From Locusta migratoria (Eukaryota > Arthropoda > Insecta > Orthoptera > Acrididae): DNA of 64,000 nt. Location: contig CM048744.1 in NCBI GenBank assembly GCA_026315105.1, positions 345,987,668 through 346,051,667 on the forward strand, read 5' to 3'. A model generated the notes under the pieces. It was given only the letters and a program-made list of their open reading frames with translations. It made no database searches and was not told where the DNA came from. The position numbers and the translations under genes are program-made. Of the stretch, positions 53,325 through 63,951 are shown in pieces (the first letter of the stretch is position 1; each line of letters starts with the position of its first letter).

Positions 53325-53517
53325 CGGAGCTGCGAAGCGCGCGGTTGCTCGCCGTGGAGGTTCGAGTCCTCCATTGGGCATGGGTGTGTGTGTTTGTCCG
53401 TAGGTTAGTTTACTTTGGTTTAAGTAGTTTGTAAGCTACGGACTTATGACCACGCAGTTTGGTCCGATAGATTTACGGACATTTGAACATTTTTTTTTTT
53501 TTTTTTTTTTTTTTTTT
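53325..53517 (+). mobile_element. 5'-truncated tRNA-derived SINE with T tail
   Basis: Starts inside the head at GCGCGGAGCTGCGAAGCGCG; B box GGAGGTTCGAGTCCTCCATT; ends GGACATTTGAACAT then T28 (53490-53517). Same subfamily as 39485 and 48144. Confidence 0.9.
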
Positions 53518-54514
53518 GCAAAAAGTAATATTTATTTTTGCGATATAGACTACATGCCCGAAACAAACTTCATTTACAGTTAGTTGATGCTAAGATTTGC
53601 TTATAAATATATAAAAAATTTCGAAAACAAAATTTTGTTTTGTAGATATTTACGTCTGCAAAATACACACATCAATATGCAACAGAATCCGTCGATACTC
53701 CTTTCATGTGGTGGTAATTGAATGTAACTTGCTATTTAATGAAATATTCATCTCCAGTTGGCATAGTGAAGTCGTCGGTCGTGTGTATGACTGCCTTGAA
53801 AAAGACCTAATTCTTTAACGAGGACCAATAACCCGTGATCGAAATTTGCTTTCTGCGATAATAATCACAAACGTAACGATAAATGGCATCCTCAGCAATA
53901 GAAACGTCATTGGTAATCCACTTATCCATATGTCCTTCGCCCACTTAGTTTAGTACTGTAACACTAAAAGTGGGCAGTTAGCGATGTACTTTTGACAGCT
54001 CGATATTTAGTTTCAAATAGAGCCTAAACAGTTCATCTGATACCAAAATTGAACGGATTTTTAGAAGAGAAAAATCTCTACTATTTTTTCTCGTGTGTTT
54101 TTTATCTGACATTGTTTAGAGATATTTGCAAAAATAACGCCGATTTGCCACTATCAGTGTAACGTGTTCCCACATTTTAGGTCGCGCCTTCAACCAATCG
54201 GTACCAAACTTTACACACGCCAGCAACCAGAAACCTATCTAAGGGCATAACCGGACGCCACTAGGGGGTGGCTCTATGCCCTATTTAGGCTACTATGCGT
54301 CGCATTGAAAAAATTTCAGGTACAGGTTGTCTAGAATTTAATATCGAGTAACATTTTTTTTGCATTTTTATTTATTTATTTTGACTCTTAGATTTGTGAA
54401 CACGGCTAAATATATAATTCTTCATGTGGGTCTATCGCATAGGTGTAGCCAGGATATGATTTCGGAAGGGATTTTCAATAAATTGCCATTATAATAACGA
54501 GTACTCTTAATAGA
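53518..54514. other. Unassigned sequence
   Basis: AT-rich, no gene or repeat recognised. Confidence 0.4.
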
Positions 54515-55257
54515 ACATCCCTCCGCCACATATTATAAATCCCTCCAGAACCTCGAACACCACGCCCTCCACCTCGCTTACTGCATCCGTCTCCCTTCCC
54601 CCCACACAGATCCTCTACAATCTCATTCCATTTCCTCACCTTCTAAAGTTCCTTGAACATATTCGTATCCTCTACACCACCCGCAAAATAGAATCCCGTC
54701 ACCCTGTTTTCTCTCCCCTCCTGCTGAACCCCGGGCCTCTGCCGCACCGATACTAGCCTATTCCCCCCTCCCTACACCTTCACACTCACCACATCCTCTC
54801 CCAGGGTAACTTTCGCCACCTGTCTCTCCCGGATGACGCCCTCCGTCCTGATATGTACCCATCCTATCAGTCATAATCCCTCCCCTCCCCATATATTACG
54901 TGCCCTCCTCCTTTCCCACTCCGCTCCATTCCTCCCCCGCATGGATCTCCCTTCCCCTCCCTCGGAGTTCTGATGTTTTCCTTCCCTACGCCCCCACCCC
55001 TCCCCTTCCCGCCCCTCTGCGCCCCCTTCCTTCCCTTCTTCCTCTGAGGGGTCTCAGTACTTTTAACAGTGCACCGTGCTCAAGTGTTGTGTCAGTGTCA
55101 AGTTGTGAGTGTGATTTTAAGACTCCAGCAACCAATGCATAGGCAGAACACTGTGTTGTCTTGTTTTTTTTATCGTCTCTTTGTTTTCGTCACCATCTGC
55201 TGTGCACAGTCTGTGTTTTCTTTTTAGCCACCGTGGCAGATGCAATACTGACCATCA

Positions 55258-55940
55258 CCCCATTTACATGGGCTCACAAAACCGGATTTCGTAAACCGAT
55301 TTTCCAATTCCGCTTTTGGTTGGTTATGGAAACACTCCAAAATCGATTATGGAAATCCACTTCTCTAAAGCGGTTTTCCAGTTCAACAATCGATTTTCGT
55401 GCCCATGTAAACGCAACCGTTTTTTAAGCGTTCTTGGCTTGTCAAATTATGTTTTCTTGTTAAGAATCTTCGGCAGCCGGCCGCGGTGGCCGCGGGGACT
55501 GAGGCGCTTCAGTCACGGTCTGCACGGCCACTAAGGTCGGGGGTTCGAATCCCCCCTCGGGCATGGATATTTGTGCCGTCCTTAGTTGTAGGTAGTTCAT
55601 AAGTAGTTTGTAAGTTAAGGGACTGATGACCCCGTAGTTAAGTCCCTTAAGCTTAACAAACATTTGAACATTTTGAATCTTCGGCACATATGGTAAGTAT
55701 GATATTTTCTAATGTGAAATAAAAGTATAAACATTAGAGTGAACATAAATCTGTATATTTAAATAAAGAAAAATAGCGATTGTGCTGACTAAATCAGGAA
55801 CTGAATCAGCTGTTTTTCAGCCGCCATTTTAAGTGAGCTAGGAAATCCGATTCAGGCTATGCCATGTAAACACGACAGCGAAAAACGGTTTACGAAAATT
55901 GGTTTTCGGCTTCCGAGTGATGTGTTGCATGTAAACGTGG
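55258..55940. mobile_element. Inverted-repeat DNA element in the LINE 3' UTR
   Basis: CCCCATTTACATGG on the left pairs with CATGTAAACGTGG on the right (55928-55940). Inner pairing continues: AAACCGGATTTCGTAAACCG against the complement of CGGTTTACGAAAATTGGTTT. 683 bases including a SINE; about 470 without it. No coding. The GTTTACATG-type termini suggest a cut-and-paste MITE; superfamily unresolved. Confidence 0.7.
55476..55674 (+). mobile_element. tRNA-derived SINE
   Basis: GCCGGCCGCGGTGGCCGCGG head, CGGGGGTTCGAATCCCCCCT B box, tail CAAACATTTGAACATTTT. Perfect 12-base duplication GAATCTTCGGCA (55464-55475, 55675-55686). Confidence 0.96.
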
Positions 55941-56170
55941 TGCATGTGTGTTTTAAAGCCTTCATTTCATTGTTTTAAATTCGCCAATATTGTCTCCTGT
56001 TTCATTATTTGATTGCTCATTAATTTCTCCTGTCTCAATATAAATTACCAATTGTCAAACTAAGCTCCACTCTGAGATGAAGAGCAGCGTACGAGGCTGC
56101 TGCCAGTCAGCCCCGCGGGGCATTAAAATACAATAAAGAAAAAAAGAAAAAAGAAAGAAAATAAAAAGAA

Positions 56171-56767
56171 AAAATACATCTCCGCCAGTGTTACCTATCC
56201 CGCAAATGAGACCCGCCTAATCCTCTAGTCTAATCCATCCCCTCAGCACCCAGTCCGCTGCCGAGCAAACGTTAAATCCTGCGAAAGTCCCGCCACTCCT
56301 CACTTCTAGCTTCGCCCGCTCGCCCCGCCCTTCGTCCTGCCCCACCACCCCAACACCTCATCACGTGACCTTCACACGCGTTACTTTTGAATCGCCGCAT
56401 TTATTTCACTGTTTGGATTGTTTCCGAGCTTAACTTGCCTTCAATTGCGGCATTTACACCGTTTGTAAACAACAACTAACTGCAGCTTTATCATAAACAC
56501 GTTATTAGATATAAATAAATGTTTTTGAATATAAATAGACTTAAAAAGTCCTGCCTAGCCACTGTAGCGTCGTCTTATTCGTGAGTGAGGAGGTAAAGGT
56601 TGGTGGTTCTAATCCTGCGAAATGCTTAATTTTTTTTCTCCTTTTGTTTTCATTTGTAATGCATTGTAATACTTTTTGTTAGTGAAATAGCAGTATTTTC
56701 CGCAATATTTTGTTAATTACATATGACAGTGTGCAGTCTGTAAGTAGTGAGTTTCATCTATTTCGTG

Positions 56768-56815
<48 letters not shown>

Positions 56816-57284
56816 CATCTTCGCATTTCTAACGAATGTTATGACTTCTGTTTCATGTAACCGTGTAACGTTTGTACATTCTTCTATATTCGATGTCGTT
56901 TGCAAATAAGAGCTGCCAGTTCCCAACGATCCTCCTTCCATCTATCTCCCTTGATACAAATTAAGTGATATGCCTGGAAGTATGTAGATTTTCCTTTCGT
57001 ATTCCTCAATATATTGTTGTTGTTATTTTGAGGTGATAAACAGCTAAGTCCTCAGTCCATTCCTCAGTATAATTTTTCGTACAGCATACACCGCAGTTCC
57101 AGGAAAGCCTCTTCTATTTTTTAGGCAACAAATCACACTACTCACGACCCAAGAACAGCTTCCATATATCTGACTCATGATCAAATTCTAAAGAACTACT
57201 AAATTTAACTGTCAAGAATATATCAATTTTCTGAAGGACGTGAGTTTAGTATGTTTACATACATCGAAAGTGTATTGTGCTTTT
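56171..57284. other. Unassigned; possible tRNA-like unit and T45 run
   Basis: 56560-56640 has GGTTCTAATCC (B-box-like) after TAGCCACTGTAGCGTCG and is followed by TTTTTTTT, so it may be a worn tRNA-like retroposon head; this is weak. A T homopolymer of about 45 bases lies at 56771-56815. No gene. Confidence 0.35.
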
Positions 57285-58155
57285 GCCGCTGTTTATTGAA
57301 CAGATTCAAACGGGTTTAGGAAACATCGTTCATTTGAAACTCAGCTTGCCCTTTTCTCACATGACATCTTGCGAGCCATGGATGAACGGCAACAGGCGGA
57401 TTGTGTTTTTCTCGACTTCAAAAAGGCGTTCGACGCGGTGCCACATTGCAGACTGCTAACGAAGATACGAGCTTACGGAATAGGTTCACAGATATGTGAC
57501 TGGTTGAAAGACTTCGTAAGTAATATAACGCAGTACGTTGTTGTCGACGGCGAGTGTTCATTAGAGACGAGTGTGTCGTCAGGCGGTGCCCCAGGGGAGT
57601 GTGATACGACCGCTATTATTTTCTATCTACGTATATTAATGATCTGATGGACAGAGTAAGTTGTAATTTGCGGCTGTTTGCTGATGATGCTGTGGTGTAT
57701 GGGGGGGGGGGGTGTCGTCTGTAACTGACTGTAATAGCGAACAGGATGACTTAGACAAAATTTCTAGTTGGTGCGAAGAATGGCAGCTAGCTCTCAAGGT
57801 AGAAAAATGTAAGGTGATGCGCATGAGTAGAAAAAGCAATCCCGTAATGTTCGAATACAGCATTAGTAGTGAGCTTCTTGATGCTGTCGCGTCGTTCAAA
57901 TATCTAGGCGTAACATTGCAGAACGATATGAAATGGAACAAACATGTAAGGACAGTCGTGAGTAAGGCGGACAGCCGACTTCGGTTTATTGGGAGAATTT
58001 TGGGAAGATGTACTTCACCTGTAAAGGAGACAGCGTATAAAACGCTTGTACGACCACGTCTTGAGTATTGCTCAAGTGTTTGGGACCCACAGCAGAGCAC
58101 TTTAAAGGAAGACATAGAGGCGGTTCAGAGCCATATCTGTGCTGCTAAAAGAAGG
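57285..58155 (+). pseudogene. LINE 'B' reverse transcriptase fragment (CR1/Jockey-like)
   Basis: Reading across frames: NGFRKHRSFETQLALFSHDI (about 57305), LRAMDERQQADCVFLDFKKA and FDAVPHCRLLTKIRAYGIGS (57369-57490; FLDFKKAFD is the first RT catalytic block), SLETSVSSG then a frame change into VPQGSV and FSIYINDLMD, NLRLFADDAVVY (about 57668-57700; FADD is the second catalytic block), a frameshift in a G-run at 57702-57712, then KISSWCEEWQLALKVEKCKV, FKYLGVTLQNDMKWNKHVRT and LVRPRLEYCSSVWDPQQ (58046-58097). The catalytic residues are kept but the frame is broken at least twice. 5' and 3' ends are missing; it abuts the minus-strand LINE at about 58155. Confidence 0.85.
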
Positions 58156-58747
58156 ATAAAGGCAGTGTATTGTCTTGATTACTTTGTCTATCTTTGTTAA
58201 TATATTGTTTTTGTATAGTAATTTGTTATCCGTAATAATTCCCAGGTATTTTATGGATGTGGTCCATTCAATCTCCTGGTTTTGGATGGTTATTTGTCTT
58301 TCTATGTTTGTTCTTCTCCTAGTGAAAAGGACTGCTTGGGTTTTCCGTGTATTTATTTTAACTTTATTGTCTGCTGCCCATAGCTGTAGGATATCTGCTT
58401 GATGTTGTAGCCTGTTTATAACTGGGTTCAATCTGCGTCCACTTGTCATGGTCGCAGTATCATCTGCAAACTGTGCCAGAAGCGTGTGTTGTTAACTTTG
58501 GCATGTCCTTGACGTACACTCCTGGCCATTAAAATTGCTACACCACGAAGATGACGTGCTACAGATTCGAAATTCAACCGACAGGAAGAAGATGCTGTGA
58601 TATGCAAATGTTTAGCTTTTCAGAGCATTCACATAAGGTTGGCGCCAGTAGCGACACCTACAACATGCTAACATGAGGAAAGTTTACAACCGATTTCTCA
58701 TACACAAACAGCAGTTGACCGGCGTTGCCAGGTGAAAAGTTGTTGTG

Positions 58748-60000
58748 ATGCCTCGTGTAAGGAGGAGAAATGCGTACCATCACGTTTCCGACTTTGATAA
58801 AGGTCGGATCGTAGCCTATCGCGATTGCGGTTTATCGTGTCGCGACATTGCTGCCCGCGTTGGTCGCGATTCAGTGACTGTTAGCAGAATATGGAATCGG
58901 TGGGTTCAGGAAGGCAATACGGAACGCCGTGCAGGATCCCAATGGCCTCCTATCACTAGCAGTCGAGATGAGGCATCTTATTTGCATGGCTGTAACGGAT
59001 AGTGCAGCCACGTCTCGATCCCTGAGTCAACAGATGGGGACGTTTGCAAGACAACAACCATCTGCACGAACAGTTCGACGACGTCTGCAGCAGCATGGAC
59101 TATCATCTCGGAGACCATGGCTGTGGTTACCCTTGACGCTGCATCACAGGCAGGAGAGCCTGCGATGGTGTACGCAACGACGAACCTAGGTGCACGAATG
59201 GCAAAACGTAATTTTATCGGATGAATTCAGGTTCTGTTTACAGCATCATGATGTCGCATCCGTGTTTGGCGACATCGCGGTGAATGCACATTGGAAGCGT
59301 GTATTCGTCATCGCCAAACTGGCGTATAACCCGGTATTGCGGTGCCACTGGTTACCCGTTTCGGTCACCTCTTGTTCGCATCGAAGGCACTATGAACAGA
59401 GTTCAAATGTTTGTAGAGTCTATGGGACTGAACTACGGGGTCATCAGTCCCTAAACTTACAAACTACGTATGAACTACTTACAACTAAGGACGGCACAAA
59501 TATCCATGCCTGAGGGGGGATTCGAACCCCCGACCGTAGTGGCCGTGCGCACCGTGACTGGAGCGCCTCAATCCCCTCGGCCACCGCGTATGAACAGAGG
59601 CCTTTAGATTTCAGATGTGTTACGACCCGTGGCTCTACTCTTCATTCGATCCCTGCGAAACCCTACATTTCAGCAGGATATTGCTCGACCACATGTTGCA
59701 GGTCCTGTATGGGCCTTTCAGGATGAGGAAAATGTTCGACTGCTGCCCTGGCCAGCACATTCTCCAGATCTCTCACCAATTGAAAACGTCTGGTTAATGG
59801 TGGCCGAGCAACTGGCTCGTCACAATACGCCAGTCACTACTCTGAACTGTAGTATCGTGTTGAAGCTGTACCTGTACACGCCATCCAAGCTCTGTTTGAC
59901 TCAATGGCCAGGCGTATCAAGGTCGTTTTTACGGCCAGAGGTGGTTGATCTAAGTACTGATTTCTCAGGATCTATGCACCCAAATTGCGTGAAAATGTAA
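58748..60000 (+). pseudogene. Tc1-like transposase (DD34E), broken
   Basis: Starts MPRVRRRNAYHHVSDFDKGR (58748), with IAARVGRDSVTVSRIWNRWV as the first paired-like helix-turn-helix. After a frame change, DRHLICMAVTDSAATSRSLS and QPSARTVRRRLQQHGLSSRR (second HTH). Then VHEWQNVILSDEFRFCLQHH (about 59190-59250; first catalytic D), the SINE insertion at 59402-59588, NPTFQQDIARPHVAGPVWAF (about 59655-59715; second D, where QQDNARPH is usual) and LPWPAHSPDLSPIENVWLMV (about 59740-59800; catalytic E 34 residues on). All three catalytic residues persist, but two frame changes, a stop at 59189 and the SINE inactivate it. Confidence 0.9.
59402..59588 (-). mobile_element. tRNA-derived SINE in the Tc1 transposase
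   Basis: Minus orientation. B box complement GGGGGATTCGAACCCCCGAC. Perfect 11-base duplication TATGAACAGAG (59391-59401, 59589-59599). The head lacks the outermost GGCCGGC. Confidence 0.96.
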
Positions 60001-61087
60001 TCACATGTCAATTCTAGTATAATATATTTGTCCAATGAATACCCATTTATCATCTGCATTTCTTCTTGGTGAAGCTATTTTAATGGCCAGTAGTCTATAT
60101 TGTGAAGAAAGCTGGTGACAAGACCGAACCTTGTGGTATTCCTTCGGTTTGGATCTTTATTCCAGATCTTTTCCCATCAATTTGGACATAGAAACTTCTT
60201 TGCTGTAAGACGTTATCTATTAGTTTAATATAGCACTCTGGTAAGTCTGTGGTGTCTCTGATCTTGGTTATAAGTTTGTCACTGCCTCGTCATATGCCTT
60301 TTCAATATCCAGGAATAAGGCTATAGTATAATTGCTACTGTTCATGTTATACGCCAGATACTTTGATATTCGAAGTAATTGGAATTCAGCAGACAGTTTC
60401 GGTTGGAAGGCGAACTGTTCTGGCCGTATTACGTTATTTTCTACCAATGTTGGTCTGATTCTGGCGAGAATAAGTCTTCCCAATACTTTTCCCACCGTAG
60501 GCAGTAAACTTATTGGTCTGTAGTTGGAAGTAATGTGCAGGTCTGTGTCGTTTTTCGGGATAGGAACGACTTTTGCCGTTTTCCATCTTGTTGGGAAATA
60601 CTCCTGTCTCAGACAGCTGTTGTAAAGTCTGGTCAGAAGTACCAGCGGTTTTCTTGCTAGGGTTTTTTTTATGTGATCGTTGGTAACTTTGTCTGGGGCT
60701 GGTGCGGAGTTCGATTTGAGATTCCTCATTATACAACGCAGTTCTCCTGGGGTAGTCAGTTCCGGTGATCTCTACTTCTGGTTCCTCGGATTTGTCTGGC
60801 CATGTTTCTCGTCCTTTCGTCTTTTTCGTAGTCCTGGAAGTATAAGGAATTCTTTTCTTCATAAGTAGTGGCGTACAGTTCCGCTTTTTCTAGTGATGTG
60901 AAAACTTGAGTTCCCTTGTCAATTAGCGCCATCTTGGGTGGTTTCGGTTGGCGGACATTTCTCATAAGCTGCCACTCATCACTGGAGCTGAGTTGTATTT
61001 GGACCATTCTGTCTTCCCACAACTCAGACCTCCATTCTTGTGCTCTTCTAGTTAGTTCGTTTCCTAATTGTCGCATTTCTTGTCTGT

Positions 61088-61288
61088 TCAAAATGTTCAA
61101 ATGTTTGTATAGTTTATGGGACTTAACTACGGGGTCATCAGTCCCTAAACTTACAAACTACTTATGAACCACTTACGAACTAGGACGGCACAAATATCCA
61201 TGCCCGAGGGGGGATTCGAACCCCCGACCGTAGTGGCCGTGCAGACCGTGACTGGAGCGCCTCAGTCTCCACGGCCACCGCGGCCGGC
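61088..61288 (-). mobile_element. tRNA-derived SINE in the LINE ORF2
   Basis: Minus orientation. B box complement GGGGGATTCGAACCCCCGAC; tail complement TCAAAATGTTCAAATGTTTG. Perfect 11-base duplication TTCTTGTCTGT (61077-61087, 61289-61299). Confidence 0.96.
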
Positions 61289-62463
61289 TTCTTGTCTGTA
61301 AGCAGGATTTCCAGTTCGTTGCCACTTTTTCCTGGAGCGTTTCCTGAGGTATTTCAAGTCTTGTGGAGCTGGCGGAAATGATTCGTAGAAAGGCACAGTA
61401 GAAATGTTACTGTCGAGGTATGTCTCGCCGCCTTTATCTTTGAGGCTAGTGTGTCAATAATTGTGTCAATCCTTTCCATAGTTGATACATCTTCCGTTGG
61501 TCTTACATTGTTACAAAGCCACCTGTTGTATTGTTCCCAGTTTGTAGTGGTTTTAGAGAAGGGCATTGGCGGTGACATAGCTCTTGTAAGTCTTCCTAGT
61601 ACCGGGAGATGATGAGAAGTCAGGTCATTAAAGATTCTCAGATTGACGTATGGATTTATGTTCTTCAGAAGACATCCAGAACGTCTGGCATCTGGTTGCG
61701 AAAGGGTGGTATATATGTTGGACCGACCGGTCCATTGTTAATGGCTTGTAGTTTCGGTTCTAGGTCATACGGTTTGTTTCCTCTTTCGTTGCCACGTCGA
61801 GAATTCCAAGCCATGTGTTTTGCGTTTAGATCTGCACATAAAACTGTCGAAAAGTTGGGTCAGATCATTTTCTACAAAGACGACTCCTGCACTAATATAA
61901 CCAGCAATAAGCTGTGTCTATGGTTACTGCAGTTGCTTCAAGGCTTTGGAATTGTGGCAGTGTTTCCAGTTTATGTGTAATGTCGGACCGCAGAACTATG
62001 GCAGTGTCACCACCTCATCTGTTGGGTCGATCTTTTCTATGAATCGTCATATTCTTTAATCTGCATTGTTGAGAAGGTCGAAGATGTGTCTCAGATACAC
62101 ACATTACATCCACCTTATGTTTCTTCAGGAATTCAGTTACTTCTGCTTTCTTCTTCCTGATACCAGTAGCATTAAACATACAAAATGTGAGGTTCCTTTT
62201 CTCAGGATTTCTTCTAACCATTAATCAGATGCGAAAAAGGACATTAATCCGTCGATCAGTCTAATCACTTCTTTTGAGAGGTCAGGTGCTTCGTTAAATC
62301 TTCTCGCCAGTTGAATAATTGTGTCTATTAGGTTCTACTTCTTCAGGAAGCTAAAGATGGATCTAACATTGGTGTGTACTTTGATTATTTCATCTATACC
62401 AAACATCCCCTCTGATTTCTAGTTCTGTTGTTTATCTTGTCTTCCCTGTTTAAATACTTCATT

Positions 62464-63951
62464 TTACTTCCTTCTAGGCTGATTGGTTGTGGGTTCAACA
62501 GGCGTTGGCTTATCGCTGGACGATGTTCTTAGTGTTGGAAATAAGGCTTCAGACCAGCTTAATTCCGGTGTGTTGTTTTTATTCGATTGTTGATTTTGAT
62601 TCGACATGGTTTGGTATGAATTGATGGCTTTCTGGAATTCTCCAGGATGCCGGGTGTTCAGAGTCATTGCAATTTACACATTTTGGTGGTTCAGATCTTG
62701 GGTAGTCGCAGTTCTTGGATTCTTGATGTCCCCTACATCTCACACAGCGAACTGGCATGCTGCAATAATTTGTTGTGTGGAAAATTTTTTGACATTTCTT
62801 ACATTGCGAAGGTCCATCTCTTGGTTTATAGTCTTCGACCGGCACTTTAGTGTGGAACATGTACTTAATTTCGTAGATTGTGTCATTGTTTGGTCCTTTA
62901 GGAATTCCGATACAGTAGGCTGGCTGAGGGATGAGAATCCTTGTTTGCTTGTCTCGTTTCTTTAACTGGTGTACCAGCTTTACGTTGAGGTTGTGTCTTA
63001 TCAACTCATTCTTAACCTCAGCCTCTGAGATTTCCTCAGGTATGCCTTTGATTACGACTTGGAGGTTACGTGTGGCTGGTGTGTGCAGAGTGGCATATTG
63101 ATCTCTCTGAAGAAGGCCAGCGCTCTTCTCTGGTCGTCAAGAGTATCGAAGTGGTAATTGATCTGGTTGCTATTATACACTGCCTTGGCTTGACCCTCAA
63201 TCCTTTGTTTTAAGGCGTTGTTCAATTCCGGGTATTTGCCTGTATAATTCTGTAATCTGCAGAATTTTACGCTTCGCCCTTTGTTGTGACTTGGTAGCGT
63301 TGGACGGTCCTGGAGTAGGTTTGTTCTGTGACTCCTTCTGCTGTAGCACTTCAAAGCTGTTGGTTATTGGGAATTGAGTGGTCTTCTTTGTGGGTTTTAT
63401 CCTCTCCCGTGATGGTTCACGTTTCCTTCCTTTATTCTTTTCCTTTACGACTTGTAATTCTTGTCCTGTTTGGTCTATGTTGATTTCCATCGGTTCCTGG
63501 CTGTCCTGTCGATTCTGGGTAGTCCGATCGGTATTTTCTTCATCCGGGATGTCGCTATCAGAAGTTGGCAATATTCGTCTGATGTCTCTTTTTATCGCCT
63601 CATCTTGGACTTGAAATTCTCTGTCTTGTCTGAGACAGTGAAAATGTTCCTAGGCAAGCTGAGCACATAGTTCTGGTGTTCCAGTTCCCTTCAGTGATTG
63701 TTTCCTCTGTTGGTGCGGTTCTGTGGGATCCTGCTTGTGAGATCTGCCTGGGCCCTGTTGTCTTGGCGTGGCCTTGAGGAACGCAGGTTGGCCATCCGCA
63801 GATGGGACCCTGGCCCCTCGTCGTCCCCTATGCTAGCCATCCCTTTAAGCACAGCCAAATATATACAGACGGGAAACCGCCGTAAGGGCCCGGTCCTACG
63901 CTCAGGGGTTCGGGGAGGGAGGGTTTCCAGCAGTTCCATAAGATGTCCCAT
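62464..63951 (-). pseudogene. LINE ORF1 (RNA-binding, zinc-knuckle protein)
   Basis: Pieces in order: MASIGDDEGPGSHL (about 63840), a Gln/Lys/Arg-rich disordered stretch (QEPMEINIDQTGQELQVVKE, 63500), LQNYTGKYPELNNALKQRIE then INYHFDTLDDQRRALAFFRE (63250-63110), VVIKGIPEEISEAEVKNELI across a frame change with RHNLNVKLVHQLKKRDKQTR (about 63060-62940), YEIKYMFHTKVPVEDYKPRD, then zinc knuckles CKKCQKIFHTTNYC (C-x2-C-x4-H-x4-C), CVRCRGHQESKNC and CVNCNDSEHPASW (about 62815-62650). The third knuckle lacks its last Cys. Knuckles in this layout are standard for Jockey-clade ORF1. Frameshifted in at least two places. Confidence 0.8.

Larger units (their letters stand above)
54515..56170 (+). mobile_element. 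LINE 'A' 3' end: C-terminal coding, 3' UTR and A-rich tail
   Basis: YYKSLQNLEHHALHLAYCIR can be read at about 54530-54590, followed by a C/T-rich, Pro/Ser/Leu-rich region to 55060, the counterpart of 25100-25790. The 3' UTR begins GTGTTGTGTCAGTGTCAAGT (55085) and, after an inserted element (55258-55940), resumes and ends GTACGAGGCTGCTGCCAGTC, AGCCCCGCGGGGCATTAAAA with AATAAAG and an A/G tail (56090-56170). 5'-truncated LINE with a preserved end. Confidence 0.75.
58515..60097 (+). mobile_element. Tc1-like transposon with TIRs and TA target site
   Basis: Left end TACACTCCTGGCCATTAAAA (58515); right end, complemented, TAGACTACTGGCCATTAAAA (60097). The match continues as TTGCTACACCACGAAG against TAGCTTCACCAAGAAG. 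TA at 58515-58516 and 60096-60097 is the target duplication. Without the SINE about 1.38 kb. The LINE reverse transcriptase reading resumes across the insertion (FFTI | YVKDM), which fixes both ends. Confidence 0.93.
58150..62221 (-). pseudogene. LINE ORF2 (endonuclease and reverse transcriptase)
   Basis: Starts MVRRNPEKRNLTFCMFNATG, VDVMCVSETHL (62221-62080; AP-like endonuclease, catalytic E kept). After a frameshift GGDTAIVLRSD, and SHHLPVL at about 61600 (usually SDHLPV; the D is H here). Linker MALIDKGTQVFTSLEKAELY (about 60935-60880). RT: LKSNSAPAPDKVTNDHIKKT (60720), NYRPISLLPTVGKVLGRLIL (60510-60455), EQFAFQPKLSAEFQLLRI, ALFLDIEKAYDEAV (60320-60280), GIPQGSVLSPAFF (about 60150-60105), Tc1 insertion, YVKDMPKLTTH, FADDTATMTSGRRLNPVINR (58475-58420), INTRKTQAVLFTRRR and IKYLGIITDNKLLY (58345-58240). 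Catalytic F-x-D and FADD are present; several frameshifts. Confidence 0.85.

Noticed and set aside
57369..58200. Functional reverse transcriptase gene
   Set aside because: Catalytic motifs remain, but the frame breaks near 57590 and in the G-run near 57710, and both ends are missing.
62606..62965. Plus-strand 119-codon frame
   Set aside because: Antisense of the LINE ORF1 zinc-knuckle region.
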